A stretch of DNA of 64,000 nucleotides from CAVYXK01 sp963708245 (GCA_963708245.1 OY970201.1:5952001-6016000); one strand, 5' to 3'; shown: positions 44,669 to 52,879, counted from the stretch's first letter. Notes: generated by a model not told the origin, from the sequence alone. Program-made: numbers and translations.

Positions 44669-45037
44669 GTGACGGACACCAAGCCACGCAAGGTAGCCAT
44701 CGTCGATGACGATGATGCGGTGCGAAACTCGTTTCGGTTCCTGCTGGAAGTTGCAGGACACGCCGTCGAAGCATTTGCCTCGGCAGCCGAGTTCCTCAAA
44801 TCCGAGATGCACCATCTGGCGTGCCTAATCGTGGATCATCACATGCCACACATGACGGGCTTGGTTTTGGCTCAAAAGCTGCGTGCCGACGGAGTAGGCA
44901 TTCCAATTCTGCTGATCACGGGTGATCCGTCACCAGCCATACTCGCCAGGGCCGCCGAGCTTGGCATCGAAATGGTGCTAGAGAAGCCCACCGATGGCCA
45001 AGACGTGCTTGATTTCGTCAACTCCACGTTGTCCTGA
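44669..45037 (+). CDS. single-domain response regulator (FixJ-type receiver)
   Basis: The product of about 122 residues is a receiver domain alone: acidic pocket VAIVDDDDAVRNS, phospho-acceptor Asp in CLIVDHHMPHMTG, the Thr of LLITGDPSP and the Lys of VLEKPTDGQ. There is no output domain. It may act as a phosphate shuttle or by protein contact. I prefer GTG at 44669, which has ACGAGG upstream; an upstream start at 44609 would add 20 residues. No histidine kinase is visible nearby. Confidence 0.8.
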   Translation: MTDTKPRKVAIVDDDDAVRNSFRFLLEVAGHAVEAFASAAEFLKSEMHHLACLIVDHHMPHMTGLVLAQKLRADGVGIPILLITGDPSPAILARAAELGIEMVLEKPTDGQDVLDFVNSTLS

Positions 45038-45864
45038 GGCAGATAAACTCGGCACAAGTGGCCCTCTGAGTGGCTTGACGACGGCCGATATTTGGCGCGA
45101 GTGAAAGCGCGGCTGGGTGCTCCCACGCTTTGGGGTAGGGGCTCCGATGCAGGCGGGGGTCTTCTACGGAACGGCTACCAACCATCCGGCCCGATGTTGA
45201 GGATTGTTGCGGGCTTCTTCGTGCCGACCGATGCAAGGATCAGCGACAGGTCATCGAGGGGCTTCTTGTCGAATGCAAAGCACGGCTTGCCGGCCTTGAC
45301 CGGGACAATCAGGTGGCCGCGAGTGACTTACTGGAGCGTCGCATTCACGCACTACAGGAGGTGCTTGCCCACCAGCATCGCGTGATCGAACTTGGGCAAG
45401 GCTTGTCCACACTTATCCACGAGGCCAGCTAGCCGCTCACTGCAATAAGCAACTACGTCGCCGGCTGGTCGCACATGGGAGACACGAACAAATTGGAAGT
45501 TGCCTGAAGCAGATAGCAGACCAAACTGATTGTGCTTGGCAGACCATCGCAAGGGTCCGTGAGTTCGTGAAATAGAGCGACGGTGCAAAATCGCTCGATC
45601 TTAGGTCGCTGTCCGCTGCTATACGGTGCCTCTACACTCAATGAACACACCCACACATCGGAGCACAGCGGCGACCCCCTGCCGAATATCGAGCCGAGCT
45701 GGACCGTGGCGCCGACGCAATCCGCGCTGGCGAGCACGCTGCGCGTCTGGCCGGTGGCATACCTTGCCGTGGGGCAGTCGTGAGCATGATGTTGCATATA
45801 GCAAGCCACCCCAGCTAAATCTCTTGCGGGTCCGCCAATCTGGCCCCCGGACCTGGAGTGTTGG
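45038..45864. other. gap with one coding-like helical fragment
   Basis: No intact gene is supported. From about 45213 to the TAG at 45430 one plus-strand frame reads a helical, charged sequence (RCKDQRQVIEGLLVECKARL, then SDLLERRIHALQEVLAHQH) that looks like the end of a coiled-coil protein, but no start codon precedes it in frame. It is probably the 3' remnant of a damaged gene. The rest (45440-45860) shows nothing I can name. Confidence 0.4.
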
Positions 45865-46035
45865 ATGAGCGACAGCGGCGACACACCAATTCACGATTGG
45901 CTCCAGCCGCGCCTGCAAACCCTCGTGGACGAGGCCGTACGCAACGGTTTCGATCGCGAAGCGGTGGTCGCGGTGATCACCGATCTCATTACATCGCCGC
46001 CATTCGACACTGCACTGCCGCTGGAGGCGGAATGA
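45865..46035 (+). CDS. 56-residue hypothetical protein
   Basis: The frame encodes MSDSGDTPIHDWLQPRLQTL and continues to LPLEAE. It is acidic and helical, with GGAG about eight bases upstream of the ATG. Its TGA overlaps another ATG (ATGA at 46032) that opens a 14-codon peptide leading to the next small gene, so the stretch reads as a mini-operon. I do not recognise the family. Confidence 0.55.
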   Translation: MSDSGDTPIHDWLQPRLQTLVDEAVRNGFDREAVVAVITDLITSPPFDTALPLEAE

Positions 46036-46072
46036 GCGCATCCCACACAGTTAATTCAGAGGGGCTGTCGGC

Positions 46073-46219
46073 ATGAACCGGATCGTCATATTTCTGGCCC
46101 TCCCTGTCGGCGTCCTTTTGATTGTGCTCACGTTCACTGTTCTCCAGTCGTGGGTACGGGGAACCGGACTATGTGCGACGTGGCTAGGTGGAGTTCTGCC
46201 CGCGGCCTATTGCCGGTGA
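46073..46219 (+). CDS. 48-residue single-pass membrane protein
   Basis: The product begins MNRIVIFLALPVGVLLIVLT, one hydrophobic helix, followed by a short polar tail with two Cys. AGAGGGG lies upstream at a workable distance. It is coupled to the 56-residue gene through a very short intervening frame (46032-46076). Function unknown; a small membrane peptide beside a soluble partner is a plausible reading. Confidence 0.5.
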   Translation: MNRIVIFLALPVGVLLIVLTFTVLQSWVRGTGLCATWLGGVLPAAYCR

Positions 46220-46442
46220 TCAGGCACGACCGCCTGATGGGAATGCTTCAGGTGCTTTCGTGCATCCCCGGGCCATCGTGCCAGCCGACGTATTCTATAA
46301 ATCGAAGATCATCGAGGACGGCAAGCAGCCCTGCACACCTGGCCAGTGGATCGGCGGGTAGGCCGCGCGCGGAACAATGGGCCAGAGTTGTTGCGGCGAA
46401 TTCCAGAACCGCTCTAGGCCATCGCGGGTTTGGCAGCGGGGC

Positions 46443-46735
46443 TTAATTTAGCCTTGCAACGACAATGGCGATCAGTCCCAACGGCAGTCCGAGAATCATC
46501 GCGGTTCCCGGTTCAGGTACCGCTGTCGCAGAGAGCGAGGCGTCGAAGCTGGTGCCCGTGGCGGCTGTCGATGCTGAAACAGCATGGTAACCAGCTCGGT
46601 CACGGAGAAATGGCCGTGTAGCAATTCATCCGCTGCGCTGCCCCAGGCGAATGGGCCGCTGCTCGGGAACGCGCTGTTCGTCAGCAGTATGGACTCACCA
46701 AACGGCAAATCGCTCGGATCAACATAAGTCTGATA
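46443..46735 (-). pseudogene. PEP-CTERM-type secreted protein, 3' piece
   Basis: Joined to 49628-49940 across the IS66 element, the frame continues as SYQTYVDPSDLPFGESILLT. A shift of frame near 46560 leads to the sorting signal ATAVPEPGTAMILGLPLGLI and a short basic end. VPEP plus a hydrophobic helix marks proteins processed by exosortase. So the gene was cut by IS66 and also carries a frameshift. Confidence 0.65.
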
Positions 46736-46814
46736 GCTCAACAGTAAGCATCCGCCGAGTGCCGCGGTGTTGCACGGCCGTCGACCAAGCATGCGGACGA
46801 CGCACTGGTGTCGC

Positions 46815-47021
46815 CTACCTCTTGAGGTCCGCGAGGAGTTCCTTGAGTTTCTCGATACCTTCGGCGGTAAAGGCAACGGTGGACATTTCGTCGATGTCCC
46901 AGACGGTGAGGACACCGTCTTCCGGCTCCATATCGAGGGCGATGTCGCGCAAGAGGTCCTCGTCCTCGCCGAGCATCTTGGCCACCCGGCCGATGGTGGA
47001 GACGGAACTGGGCGCCGCCAT
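46815..47021 (-). CDS. IS66-associated small protein
   Basis: The 68-residue acidic protein (VAKMLGEDEDLLRDIALDME, then WDIDEMSTVAFTAEGIEKL) matches a passenger frame I recall as common at the 3' side of IS66 elements in alphaproteobacteria. Its role is unknown. It lies between the tnpC end and the left terminus of the element. Confidence 0.7.
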   Translation of the reverse strand: MAAPSSVSTIGRVAKMLGEDEDLLRDIALDMEPEDGVLTVWDIDEMSTVAFTAEGIEKLKELLADLKR

Positions 47022-47024
47022 TGA

Positions 47025-48594
47025 TCAGGCCGCGCGGTCGACGCGAGTAGCTCGCGGCCAATGCCAGGGCAGCAGTTCGTGCAACCGCGAGACTGGGTGA
47101 TCACCGATGCGCGCGAGCACGTCGGCGAGCCAGGCGCGCGGATCGATGTTGTTCAACTTTGCCGACGCAATCAGCGAATACATCGCCGCTGCCCTCTCCC
47201 CGCCGCGGTCCGAACCGGCGAACAGCCATGACTTGCGCCCGAGTGCAATTCCGCGCAGCGCGCGTTCCGCCGCATTGTTGGTCAGGCAGATGCGTCCATC
47301 GGCAAGGAAGCGCGCAAAGGCATCCCATCGCTTGAGCATGTAGTCCATCGCCTTCGCGACGTCGGCATGACGCGAGAGCTTGCCGCGTTCGACGCGCATC
47401 CAGCTCTCGAGGGAGCGCGACCCGGACCTGTCTTACGGCCTGCCGTTGGGTCGCTGGCAGGCCGTTGATGTCGCGTTCGACATCGAAGATCGCATCGATC
47501 CGGCGCACCGCCTCGATCGCGAGCGGCGCCTTGGCAACTTCGGCGAGCACGAACAGTTTGCGCCGTCCGTGTGCCCAACACGCGGCCTCAATGATCGGAC
47601 CAGGCTGGCGTGCGGGGTGGTAGAGGTCGTTGAACCCGGCATAGGCGTCGGCTTGCAGAATGCCCGCGTAGCCGGCGAGATGTCGGCACGGATGCTCGCC
47701 GCTGCGATCGCGCGAATAGAAGAAGATCGCCGCTGGCGGTGCCGCGCCACCGAACGGCTGGTCGTCGCGCACATAGGTCCATAATCGGCCGGTGACGGTC
47801 TTGACCTTGGCCAACACCGGCACGGTGGTCTCATCGCCGTGTAGGCGCTCGGCGGCGAGTACGTGGGCCTTGATCAGCGTCACCAATGGCGACAGCGCCG
47901 TCGTGCAGGCACCCACCCAATCGGCCAGTGTGGAGACGCTGAGATCGATGCCCTCGCGGGCAAACCGCTCGCTTTGGCGGTTCAACGGCTGATGCTCGCC
48001 GAACTTGCCATGGACGATCGTCGCCAGCAGGTCCGGACCGGCGCGGCCACGGGAAATCGGATGGAACGGCGCCGGCGGCTGCGTGATCGTCTCGCACGAG
48101 CGGCAGGAGAACTTCTCTCGCACCGTCTGGATCACCTTGTAGGTCCGTGGAATGCTCTCCAACGTCTCGGTGGTGGTCTCGCCGAGCTTGGTGAGCTGAC
48201 CGCCACAGCACGGACAGCTTGTCGGCGACGGCAGCACCAGCCGCTCGCGCGGCAGGTGCGCCGGTAACGGTGCGCGCACCGGCTTGGCGCGTGTGAACGG
48301 GCGCACGTTCGTCCTGTTCGTGGCCGCATGAGCGGCAGCCGCTTCGTCCTCGGCGGCAGCGGTCTCGAGTTCCTCGATCTGCATCTCCAACTGATCGAGC
48401 AGCTTGCGTCCACGCTCGGCGGAGGCGCCGAAGCGGTCACGCTTCATCTTGGCGATTAGCAGCTTCAGATGCGCAACCATCGCCTCGGCACCAGCGGCAC
48501 GAGCCTCAAAATCACGCCGCGCGGCCTGCTCGGAGATTAGCGCTGCTTTCAGCGCGTCGATGTCATCCGGAAGTGTACCGGCCGAATCGCTCAT
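47025..48594 (-). pseudogene. tnpC: IS66 transposase TnpC, frameshifted
   Basis: The N-terminal coiled-coil, zinc-ribbon (CPCCGGQL...CRSCE) and most of the DDE domain (LHGDETTVPVL; LQADAYAGFNDLY; CWAHGRRK) lie in one frame up to ATQRQAVRQ. The rest (ESWMRVERGKLSRHADVAKAM to CLTNNAAERALRGIALGRK) is in another. The shift lies near 47421-47431. The catalytic Glu region is therefore not translated with the rest. I start at the ATG at 48594. Confidence 0.85.
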
Positions 48595-48678
48595 GCCGAC
48601 AACTGAAATCACACTCGCCCGTGGTCATGCACGCGAAATCTTCAAAAAAACCCCGGCAACTGTGCAACTAGTCCAATC

Positions 48679-49123
48679 TTAGCCCGCCAGTTCCGGTCGC
48701 CAGGTTCGCTGCGGGTGTCTCCAGTCAATTCCCTCTAGTGTTGCGATCCTATCGCTTCGATCCCCGGCCTCCATCTGGTTCGCGGCCGATCCCGCCATCC
48801 CGGTCGGGATCGAAGTGTCAGAGTCAGAACACTAGCATGTAGCCGAGTTGGGCCGCCGTAATCGCAACCACTCCATCCGCCGGCGATGGCCAGATGAACC
48901 GACCGCGCTCGAGTCGCTTGGCATATAGCGACATGCCGAGGCCGTCATGCCAAAGAACCTTTATCAGATCACCCCGACGACCCCGGAAAACATACGCATC
49001 GCCGGCGTGCGGGTTGCGCTGCAGGGACTGTTGTACTTGCAGGGCAAGGCCATTCATCCCGCGACGCATATCGGTCCTGCCTGCGGCCAGCCAGACGCGC
49101 ATACCCGAGGGTGGCATCATCAT
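48679..49123 (-). pseudogene. tnpB: IS66 TnpB interrupted by a MITE
   Basis: The frame encodes the typical IS66 OrfB protein (GMRVWLAAGRTDMRRGMNGL; GRRGDLIKVLWHDGLGMSLY) up to QLGYML, then enters the 95-bp MITE and stops after two codons. Removing the MITE and one TA restores LEGIDWRHPQRTWRPELAG and a stop at 48679. It overlaps the tnpA stop by four bases. Confidence 0.88.
48738..48832. mobile_element. 95-bp MITE with TA target duplication
   Basis: The ends are GTGTT and AACAC. Internal similarity between the arms centres on CTTCGATCCC and GGGATCGAAG. The TA dinucleotide is present on both sides (48736-48737 and 48833-48834) and only once in the reconstructed tnpB. TA duplication is typical of IS630/mariner-type transposases, so an IS630-family element elsewhere in the genome probably mobilised it. 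Confidence 0.8.
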
Positions 49124-49560
49124 CCGCGCAACACCGACAGCACGCGGCGGAGCGCCGCAACGCTCACTCCTTCGTCGATACTCACGCGCACGCTGCCGTT
49201 CAGCTCGATCTCGATCAACCCCGTTCGCCGTGGCGTTATCACCCGAGACGGCAACGGCTCTGATGCCGCCGGCGTCTCGCTCGGAACAGGCGCAATCCGC
49301 GCGGGGAAGAGATGCAGCTCCGAGCCGCAGGCAGTCTCGGCTGCAGCGAGGCGACGCCAGCGATAGACCAGGCTCGGGCAGATCCCGTGTCGGCGGGCAA
49401 CGTCCTGGATGCGTACCCCAGGCTGCACAGACTCCCCCACCACCTTGGCTCGAAACCGAGCGTCATGCGCCCGACGCCGCTCTCCCACGATCTCGATCCG
49501 TGGGCTTGCCTCGCCATCTGTGGCTGCCACTCTGGCAGCCTCATGCTTGCTTCCTATCAT
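49120..49560 (-). CDS. tnpA: IS66 accessory protein TnpA (OrfA)
   Basis: The 146-residue protein has an HTH region (GVRIQDVARRHGICPSLVYR followed by WRR) typical of IS66 OrfA and a C-terminal strand-rich segment (GLIEIELNGSVRVSIDEGVS). It starts at the ATG at 49560 or 49572. It overlaps tnpB by ATGA. It looks intact, unlike the other two transposition genes. Confidence 0.85.
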   Translation of the reverse strand: MIGSKHEAARVAATDGEASPRIEIVGERRRAHDARFRAKVVGESVQPGVRIQDVARRHGICPSLVYRWRRLAAAETACGSELHLFPARIAPVPSETPAASEPLPSRVITPRRTGLIEIELNGSVRVSIDEGVSVAALRRVLSVLRG

Positions 49561-49627
49561 CCCCCGAAGCAAATCAAGCCGCCACTATTCAGACAAGGCG
49601 GTCGTCACCGTAGGGATACGCTCAACA

Positions 49628-49940
49628 CCATTCGCTTGCCGATGGTGCCACCAATCTCCGCATCGAAGGGCAGTGTGCCCGGGTTGGTTATCAGACCCGT
49701 TTCAGTCAGCAGTAAATTCAATGTCACCGAACCGGCGACGATACCGGACACCTTGGCAGCGGCAGCTTGCGCGCTTAGATCGACTTCATCGTCCAGACCT
49801 GCGCCGAGCAGCGGGTAGCCAAGACCGGTTGCCAAAAGGCTGGAGAACGTGCCGAAGCTCTGGCCGGATGCCGTCTGGAACTCCACTCTGCCGGTGTGTG
49901 TGGTGTCAATGATGATGCCACAATCAGCATACAATAGCAT
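49628..49940 (-). pseudogene. PEP-CTERM-type secreted protein, 5' piece
   Basis: The frame reads a beta-rich, low-charge sequence (GRVEFQTASGQSFGTFSSLL; GSVTLNLLLTETGLITNPGT) up to GKRMVLS, where IS66 begins. Removing IS66 and one GCTCAACA copy gives an in-frame join to YQTYVDPSDLP. A signal peptide is not clear from the ATG at 49940. A hydrophobic leader exists in another frame just upstream, so the 5' end may be damaged too. Confidence 0.6.
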
Positions 49941-50109
49941 GCGAGTGACCGCATGGTTCCAGCAACACTCTATGCGAGAGTGGCGCCGATGACCGCTTCA
50001 TCACAACGAAGCCCACCCTTGCAGGTTGATAGACCCAGCCGCTCTGCCGTGATCCTCGCCATCGCGTCGTCGGCATAGTGGACCCCGACCAACCCTCAGC
50101 CCAGCCTTC

Positions 50110-50308
50110 CTATCGCGTCACCGGCGCCTTCTTCATCACCGCGAACCCCGGCGACCGCAGGTGCTCTACCAGCCGCTCCGCCGCGCCCCGCGCCATGGAG
50201 CTGTCCGCATCGCGGGCGCGGTGCGGCCGTCATAGCGGGTGCGAAGGACAGGGCTTCGACAATCTCATCCGGGGTGGCGAGGCGGAGCTGGTCGGGTTCG
50301 CCGGGCAT
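50110..50308 (-). pseudogene. frameshifted short hypothetical gene, second copy
   Basis: The ATG at 50308 opens MPGEPDQLRLATPDEIVEAL. RYDGR then appears in a second frame and RDADSSMARGAAERLVEHL...GFAVMKKAPVTR in a third, ending at TAG 50110. Joining the three gives a sensible protein of about 66 residues, so the gene carries at least two frameshifts. A more decayed relative lies at 22010-22130. Confidence 0.6.
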
Positions 50309-50460
50309 GCGGGAAGGTAGCCAGCGACGCCATCTCATGTGCAAGAGACCCAAATTACGTCTTTATTCTGAGAAAGTAGCTAAATCGTAAATTTCTCTTG
50401 TTTTTTCGTAAGTCAGTGAGCTACCTCTCGATGCCGTGATCCACCCGAGCGGGAGGCGGC

Positions 50461-50784
50461 ATGACTGGAAAGCCAACCGCACTCAACAAGAATACCCCTC
50501 TGCCCGAGGCCACGCCCGCTGCCCTTGCCGATGCCTGGTGGCAGCTCGTGCGTGCGGCCGAGGAACCCGGCATTTCCAAGGAGGACAGTGAGGCGCTGAT
50601 CGGACGGGCCGATGCGGTGCTGGATCGTTTGGCTGAGACACTGCCCAACGCCAAGGCAACCCTGGTGGCGGATATCCTCTTCCTGAGAACCGCGAACGTG
50701 ATGGCGGGGCAATCATCACCGGGAGGCGCCTCCGGGCTACGGCCGGCGCGCTCCGGCGTTTCAGTTTCGCCGATGTGGCACTGA
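50461..50784 (+). CDS. small hypothetical protein, paralogue A
   Basis: The 107-residue protein has a helical core (TPAALADAWWQLVRAAEEPG, ISKEDSEALIGRADAVLDRL) shared almost residue for residue with the gene at 51539. The C-terminal 30 residues differ and may be unconserved. No family is recognised. It opens a run of five small plus-strand genes. The region upstream (50340-50410) is AT-rich and probably holds the promoter. Confidence 0.6.
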   Translation: MTGKPTALNKNTPLPEATPAALADAWWQLVRAAEEPGISKEDSEALIGRADAVLDRLAETLPNAKATLVADILFLRTANVMAGQSSPGGASGLRPARSGVSVSPMWH

Positions 50785-50812
50785 CCGGCGCTATGCTCGG
50801 CAAGTGGTGACA

Positions 50813-51082
50813 ATGGCCGCCAATGTCACAAATGGCGGCCTGATCCGCCAAGCAATCACTACGCGTTACGTTGGGCACACCGAAGAGCACGGGGCTCGCG
50901 TGGTGGCAAAGGCCCAGGCCGGCCACGTCATAATCCCCTGGGAGTATTCGCTCGGGCACGACGGGAACCACCACGCCGCCGCTGTTGCGCTCTGCAAACG
51001 GCTTGGCTGGGATGGCGAGCTTGTCGGGGGCGCCCTGCCCGACGGCACCGGCAACGTTTACGTCTTCAATGAGCTGGTCTGA
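50813..51082 (+). CDS. small hypothetical protein
   Basis: The 89-residue protein includes TTRYVGHTEEHGARVVAKAQ and HAAAVALCKRLGW, a mixed alpha-beta pattern ending in NVYVFNELV. I do not recognise a family; the style is that of small phage- or island-borne proteins. The next gene begins immediately after its stop codon. The start could also be a GTG at 50804. Confidence 0.55.
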   Translation: MAANVTNGGLIRQAITTRYVGHTEEHGARVVAKAQAGHVIIPWEYSLGHDGNHHAAAVALCKRLGWDGELVGGALPDGTGNVYVFNELV

Positions 51083-51286
51083 TTGGCCAGCAACCGAACG
51101 CTATTCGCCGAGACGCTGGACGGCCTGAGGTTCACTCAGGTCGAGTACGCCTACCACGGCAAGAGCCCCGGCAACCGCGTCCGCTACGCGATCAACGGCC
51201 GCCCAATCTCCAAGTCCGGCTGGGCCTTGCGGTTGAAGCAAGCCCGTGAGCGGGTGGGGGACGCCACCGAAACGGAGGTAGAGTGA
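51083..51286 (+). CDS. small hypothetical protein
   Basis: A 67-residue basic protein (FTQVEYAYHGKSPGNRVRYA, then INGRPISKSGWALRLKQARE) starting with TTG at 51083, directly after the preceding stop. Its stop codon overlaps the following ATG, so the three small genes 50813-51531 look translationally linked. Function unknown. Confidence 0.5.
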   Translation: MASNRTLFAETLDGLRFTQVEYAYHGKSPGNRVRYAINGRPISKSGWALRLKQARERVGDATETEVE

Positions 51287-51531
51287 TGACAAGGCTAATC
51301 CTCGTCCGCAGCGATGCCGGTGACGGCCGCTGGTCTCTCTACGTACCAGATGCAACCAATAGGCAGATCGCGTCCGGCGAAGCACCGCCGCTGGCGTCTG
51401 GACCGGCGGAATGGGATGCCGATGCTGACGAATGGAACCGGCCGAACGCCGCGGACTATGTGGCGGCACTGGCGGCGCTGGCGGAGAGTGCGCAGGCCGC
51501 CAGCGTGATGGCGCGCCAGATGGCCGCGTAG
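51286..51531 (+). CDS. small hypothetical protein
   Basis: An 81-residue acidic protein (MTRLILVRSDAGDGRWSLYV, with EWDADADEWNRPN and an Ala-rich helical end). No family is recognised. The preceding gene's stop overlaps its ATG by one base. It is followed after seven bases by paralogue B. Confidence 0.5.
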   Translation: MTRLILVRSDAGDGRWSLYVPDATNRQIASGEAPPLASGPAEWDADADEWNRPNAADYVAALAALAESAQAASVMARQMAA

Positions 51532-51538
51532 TCGCGAT

Positions 51539-51787
51539 ATGGAGCACCAAGAAGCAGCGCCCGCAGCCCACTCGATGGTGAGCCCAGCTACCACACCTGC
51601 TGCCCTTGCCGTTGCCTGGCGGCAGCTCATGCTGGCGGCCGAGCAACCCGGCGTGTCCAAGGAGGACGGTAAGGCCCTGGTCGAGCAGGCCGACGCGGTG
51701 CTCGATCGCTTGGCCAAGACGCGGGACAACCCCGGGGCAACCCCGGTGGCGGATGTTCTCTTCGGGAAACTGCGAACGCTCGCTTGA
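51539..51787 (+). CDS. small hypothetical protein, paralogue B
   Basis: The 82-residue protein repeats the core of the gene at 50461 (TPAALAVAWRQLMLAAEQPG, VSKEDGKALVEQADAVLDRL) and stops near VADVLFGKL where the other extends. The two paralogues bracket three unrelated small genes, so the unit may have arisen by duplication. Function unknown. Confidence 0.6.
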   Translation: MEHQEAAPAAHSMVSPATTPAALAVAWRQLMLAAEQPGVSKEDGKALVEQADAVLDRLAKTRDNPGATPVADVLFGKLRTLA

Positions 51788-51889
51788 TGCTGACCAGAGA
51801 GTGACGGCGCCACGGCTGCTGAGGGCGCAGTAGTCAACACATCGTAACCGATGTCCCCCTCGTGACGTTACCCTCGATCGGCGAGATCG

Positions 51890-51954
51890 CCCGCTGCCCG
51901 CGCGGCCCCATCGCGGGGGAGGCGATGGGGCAAGAAGCCCGCGCGGGCAGCGGG
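51890..51954. repeat. long nested inverted repeat
   Basis: Outer arms CCCGCTGCCCGCGCGG (51890-51905) and CCGCGCGGGCAGCGGG (51939-51954) are perfectly complementary. Inside, CCCCATCGC (51906-51914) pairs with GCGATGGGG (51922-51930), leaving an eight-base one-sided bulge. The total is 25 bp of perfect pairing. It could be a terminator for the small-gene run ending at 51787 or a cruciform site. Confidence 0.6.
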
Positions 51955-52067
51955 CGGCAGCGCGGTGTCAACACGTGCGCCGCCCGCACACCTAGGCGAC
52001 AGCGCTACGGCGACGCTGTTCGTCCACGCGCCGTTTCATCTCCTGCCAAAGCCGATCGGCGCGTCTG

Positions 52068-52355
52068 CTACAGGAAGTACCAAGCGCAGAACACGATTGC
52101 CGCCCACAGCGCAATGCCGCCGAGTAGCCCAAACGCGATGCCTCTGGCGATGGCCCGGGGATTGTGTTCATCAATCTCGACGCGCGGGCGAGACCCGATT
52201 TGATCAGCAATTTCAGCGACAGAGATCGCCTCGGCCACTGTAGGATTGCGGAACAGCGCGATCAGGTGCGAATTATTGATTTCCGCCCTCCCCGGGCGGC
52301 GACGGTCGGTTGCAGTCGGGGTGCCGGGAACATTCTGATCAGGGAAAGAAGGCAT
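52068..52355 (-). CDS. small protein with C-terminal membrane helix
   Basis: The 95-residue protein has a polar N-terminus (MPSFPDQNVPGTPTATDRRR), a central helix (FRNPTVAEAISVAEIADQIG) and one C-terminal membrane segment (GIAFGLLGGIALWAAIVFCA). The tail-anchored layout is clear, the function is not. The ribosome binding site is weak. Confidence 0.55.
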   Translation of the reverse strand: MPSFPDQNVPGTPTATDRRRPGRAEINNSHLIALFRNPTVAEAISVAEIADQIGSRPRVEIDEHNPRAIARGIAFGLLGGIALWAAIVFCAWYFL

Positions 52356-52625
52356 CTCACACCGCGCCCCTGCCGTGGTCTTGATGCGCACTGCGCAAGC
52401 TAAGACATACCTACGTCCCAGAGACAATCCTAAATCGCTATCGTGTGACGGAACGCGCGCACTAGAGCGTGAGCCTAAGATGCCTACAATCCGTAATCCC
52501 TCTGCTGGAACAGCCGATCCGCCGCATGACCGCGCCAAGCCCGCTCGGCCGCCCGAGCGGAAAGGTTTCCGAGCTGCCCGCGGGGCAGTGATGTCGAGGC
52601 CAGGCAACGAGTGGCGGGGACACCG

Positions 52626-52759
52626 GAACGGCGGCGCAGCCGGGGTTGGGGGACCCGGCTGCGGCTTGCCCTAAACACCACAGAGGTCAGGAGCCGTGGT
52701 CCAGGGCGCAGCCCAACGCGCCGAGCATGCCGGCGATCGGCGCCGACGCAGAGTTGATC
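52626..52759. repeat. 134-nt repeat, copy 2 (hairpin plus gene-end remnant)
   Basis: It aligns with 22727-22858. The hairpin arms are GCAGCCGGG and CCCGGCTGC with loop GTTGGGGGA. On the minus strand the upstream remnant reads VGQPPINSASAPIAGMLGAL followed by GCALDHGS and a TGA stop, but an in-frame TAG lies only about 40 codons upstream, so no complete gene exists. The pair looks like duplicated 3' gene ends with terminators. About 270 bp to the left (52356-52625) shows nothing I can name. Confidence 0.6.
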
Positions 52760-52879
52760 GGCGGCTGGCCTACCGTCAGTCTGCCCGCGCTAGACCCGGC
52801 GCGATGCTATGGGAAGGCCGCCAGCGTGGCGGCGACTGACGCCCGAAGCCGCGCACCACCGCGTCGCGTATCCCCGTCC

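Larger units (their letters stand above)
46744..49619. mobile_element. IS66-family element, inactivated
   Basis: The 2.88-kb element starts GTAAGCATCCGCC and ends (reverse complement) GTATCCCTACGGTG. The 8-bp target repeat GCTCAACA (46736-46743, 49620-49627) is the length normal for IS66. It carries tnpA, tnpB and tnpC on the minus strand plus a small 3' frame. tnpB is split by a 95-bp MITE and tnpC is frameshifted, so it cannot move by itself. Confidence 0.88.

Noticed and set aside
45453..45884. 143-codon minus-strand frame in the gap at 45 kb
   Set aside because: No motif, no ribosome binding site, and it overlaps the start of the better supported 56-residue gene on the other strand.
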